In this document: positions 5,261 to 5,975 of the stretch, in pieces
Layout of the letters: each line of letters opens with the position of its first letter
Numbering within the stretch: position 1 is the stretch's first letter
Source of the DNA: Fimbriimonadales bacterium
GTDB lineage: Bacteria > Armatimonadota > Fimbriimonadia > Fimbriimonadales > GBS-DC
Length of the DNA: 5,975 nt
Reading direction: 5' to 3'
NCBI GenBank assembly: GCA_025060055.1
Contig: JANXCK010000078.1
Span: 1 to 5,975, forward strand
Notes under the pieces: generated by a model
The model's input: only the letters and a program-made list of their open reading frames with translations
Databases searched by the model: none
Told to the model about the DNA's origin: nothing
Translations under genes and position numbers: made by a program

Positions 5261-5608
5261 TCACAGGCGGTGGTTGCCACCGACACTACAGGTTGGGTTT
5301 GCAGCAAGGTTGTTGATAGTGTAGGTTCCTCCTGATGGGCAGCTTGGCTGCTGCTGCAAGAAGGCTGGCACAAGGTGGTTCCAGGTGGGAGTGGTGTTCG
5401 CTCTCTGGTTCGTAGCAAGCGCCCACTGTTCCTTCGCCGCTTGGATGCGGCGCAGGTTGGAACGGCACGCTGCTGCACGCGAACGCTCGCGCGCGTTCAT
5501 GTAGCTCGGCACCGCAATCGCCAGCAGAACGCCAACAATCAGCACAACAATCATAATCTCAGTTAGCGTGAAGCCTCTGTTCGCGAGGCATTGTCTCTGA
5601 GTGCGCAT
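5261..5608 (-). CDS. Type IV prepilin / pseudopilin-like protein (downstream copy)
   Basis: This is a 115-residue prepilin-type protein. Residues 1-12 are a short charged leader ending in RG; the predicted prepilin peptidase site is G12|F13 in RGFTLTEIMIVVLIVG, with the conserved glutamate at +5 (E17). Residues 13-34 are the hydrophobic helix that spans the inner membrane and packs in the filament core. The soluble part is short: NARERSRAAACRSNLRRIQA (38-57) continues the helix, and the C-terminus holds LVPAFLQQQPSCPSGGTYTI (79-98) and PTCSVGG. C90 and C107 could form the C-terminal disulfide loop; C48 is a third cysteine. AAGGGG (5617-5622), 8 bases upstream of the ATG, is a good ribosome site. 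It lies 66 bases after the stop of a paralogue and is probably co-transcribed with it. Whether it is a pilus subunit or a type II secretion/competence pseudopilin cannot be told from sequence. Confidence 0.92.
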   Translation of the reverse strand: MRTQRQCLANRGFTLTEIMIVVLIVGVLLAIAVPSYMNARERSRAAACRSNLRRIQAAKEQWALATNQRANTTPTWNHLVPAFLQQQPSCPSGGTYTINNLAANPTCSVGGNHRL

Positions 5609-5635
5609 TGCAGTCGCCCCTTTAGTGAGTGTGTG

Positions 5636-5660
5636 TCGCCGCCAGCGAGGCTGGCGGCGA
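5636..5660 (-). promoter_or_regulatory. Strong intercistronic hairpin between the two prepilin genes
   Basis: TCGCCGCCAGC (5636-5646) and its complement (5650-5660) form a perfect 11-bp GC-rich stem with a 3-base loop. On the minus strand it begins 14 bases after the stop of the upstream prepilin and ends 13 bases before the AAGGGG ribosome site of the downstream one. No T-tract follows, so I read it as a partial attenuator or as a 3'-end mRNA stabiliser giving unequal amounts of the two pilins. That role is inference. Confidence 0.6.
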
Positions 5661-5674
5661 AGAGCAAGTATTGC

Positions 5675-5975
5675 TTACAGACTGTGCGTGCCGCCGATGC
5701 TGCAAGTCGGGTTCGTGCTGAGGTTGTTGATGGTGTAAGTTCCCCCCGACGGACAACTGGGCTGCTGCTGCAAGAAATCAGGCACCAAGTTGTTCCACGC
5801 TGGTGCTGCGTTCGGGCCTTGGTTGTTCGCCATCGCCCACTGCTCTTTCGCGGCTTGAATCTGGCGCAGGTTCGAGCGGCAGGCGTTCGCGCGAGAACGC
5901 TCACGCGCGTTCATAAAGCTGGGTACGGCAATCGCCAGCAGGATGCCGATAATCAGCACCACAATCATAATCTCC
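5675..5975 (-). CDS. Type IV prepilin / pseudopilin-like protein, upstream copy (5' end outside window)
   Basis: The last 99 codons are visible, starting within the prepilin signature at EIMIVVLIIGILLAIAVPS; the leader peptide, cleavage site and start codon lie past the window end. The ATG at 5966-5968 is the internal methionine of EIMIVV and not the start, because the same residues are internal in the neighbouring gene. Over these 99 residues 80 are identical to the downstream copy. The cysteines in ANACRSN, QQPSCPSG and NPTCS are all kept. Differences cluster in the middle (ANNQGPNAAPAW against ATNQRANTTPTW), the likely exposed part, and codon choice differs at many silent sites. It would be the first of the two genes in a shared transcript. 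Confidence 0.9.
   Translation of the reverse strand, partial: EIMIVVLIIGILLAIAVPSFMNARERSRANACRSNLRQIQAAKEQWAMANNQGPNAAPAWNNLVPDFLQQQPSCPSGGTYTINNLSTNPTCSIGGTHSL

Overview
The window is about 6 kb of moderately GC-rich bacterial chromosome. It carries six protein genes (two of them cut by the window edges) and unusually repeat-rich intergenic DNA. No RNA gene, CRISPR array, transposase or phage gene is visible. The best guess at the source is a member of the Armatimonadota, possibly Fimbriimonadales. The clues are an exported HAF-repeat protein ending in a dockerin-like tail that closes on NFGQGC, tandem small prepilins with a C-terminal CPSGGTYTI/PTCS loop, and Thermus-like versions of the housekeeping enzymes. 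This placement rests on family recollection and is not proven by the window.

Layout: (1) 1-1011, minus: the first 337 codons of mfd, the transcription-repair coupling factor. (2) 1012-1095: a short divergent spacer with a possible -10 box very close to each start codon. (3) 1096-2142, plus: argC, an arginine biosynthesis reductase. (4) 2182-3372, minus: a secreted protein with seven 44-residue HAF repeats, probably a seven-bladed beta-propeller, plus a dockerin-type tail. (5) 3373-3673: a divergent spacer with operator-like motifs, a 96-bp multi-hairpin repeat, and the left copy of a perfect 16-bp inverted repeat. (6) 3674-4882, plus: a kbl-type alpha-oxoamine synthase (glycine C-acetyltransferase). 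(7) 4883-5260: a gene-free convergent spacer packed with nested palindromes, starting with the right copy of the 16-bp repeat, which includes the kbl stop codon. (8) 5261-5608 and 5675-5975, minus: two tandem paralogous type IV prepilins, the second cut by the window end, with a strong GC-rich hairpin between them.

The genes do not form one pathway. mfd, argC and kbl are unlinked housekeeping functions, each apparently transcribed alone. The HAF protein and the prepilins are cell-surface or exported products. The most unusual material is non-coding. Three palindromes share the end GTAGGGGC but have different, still self-complementary cores. Two composite elements and one IR-bounded module surround kbl, and a 16-bp inverted repeat brackets that gene exactly.
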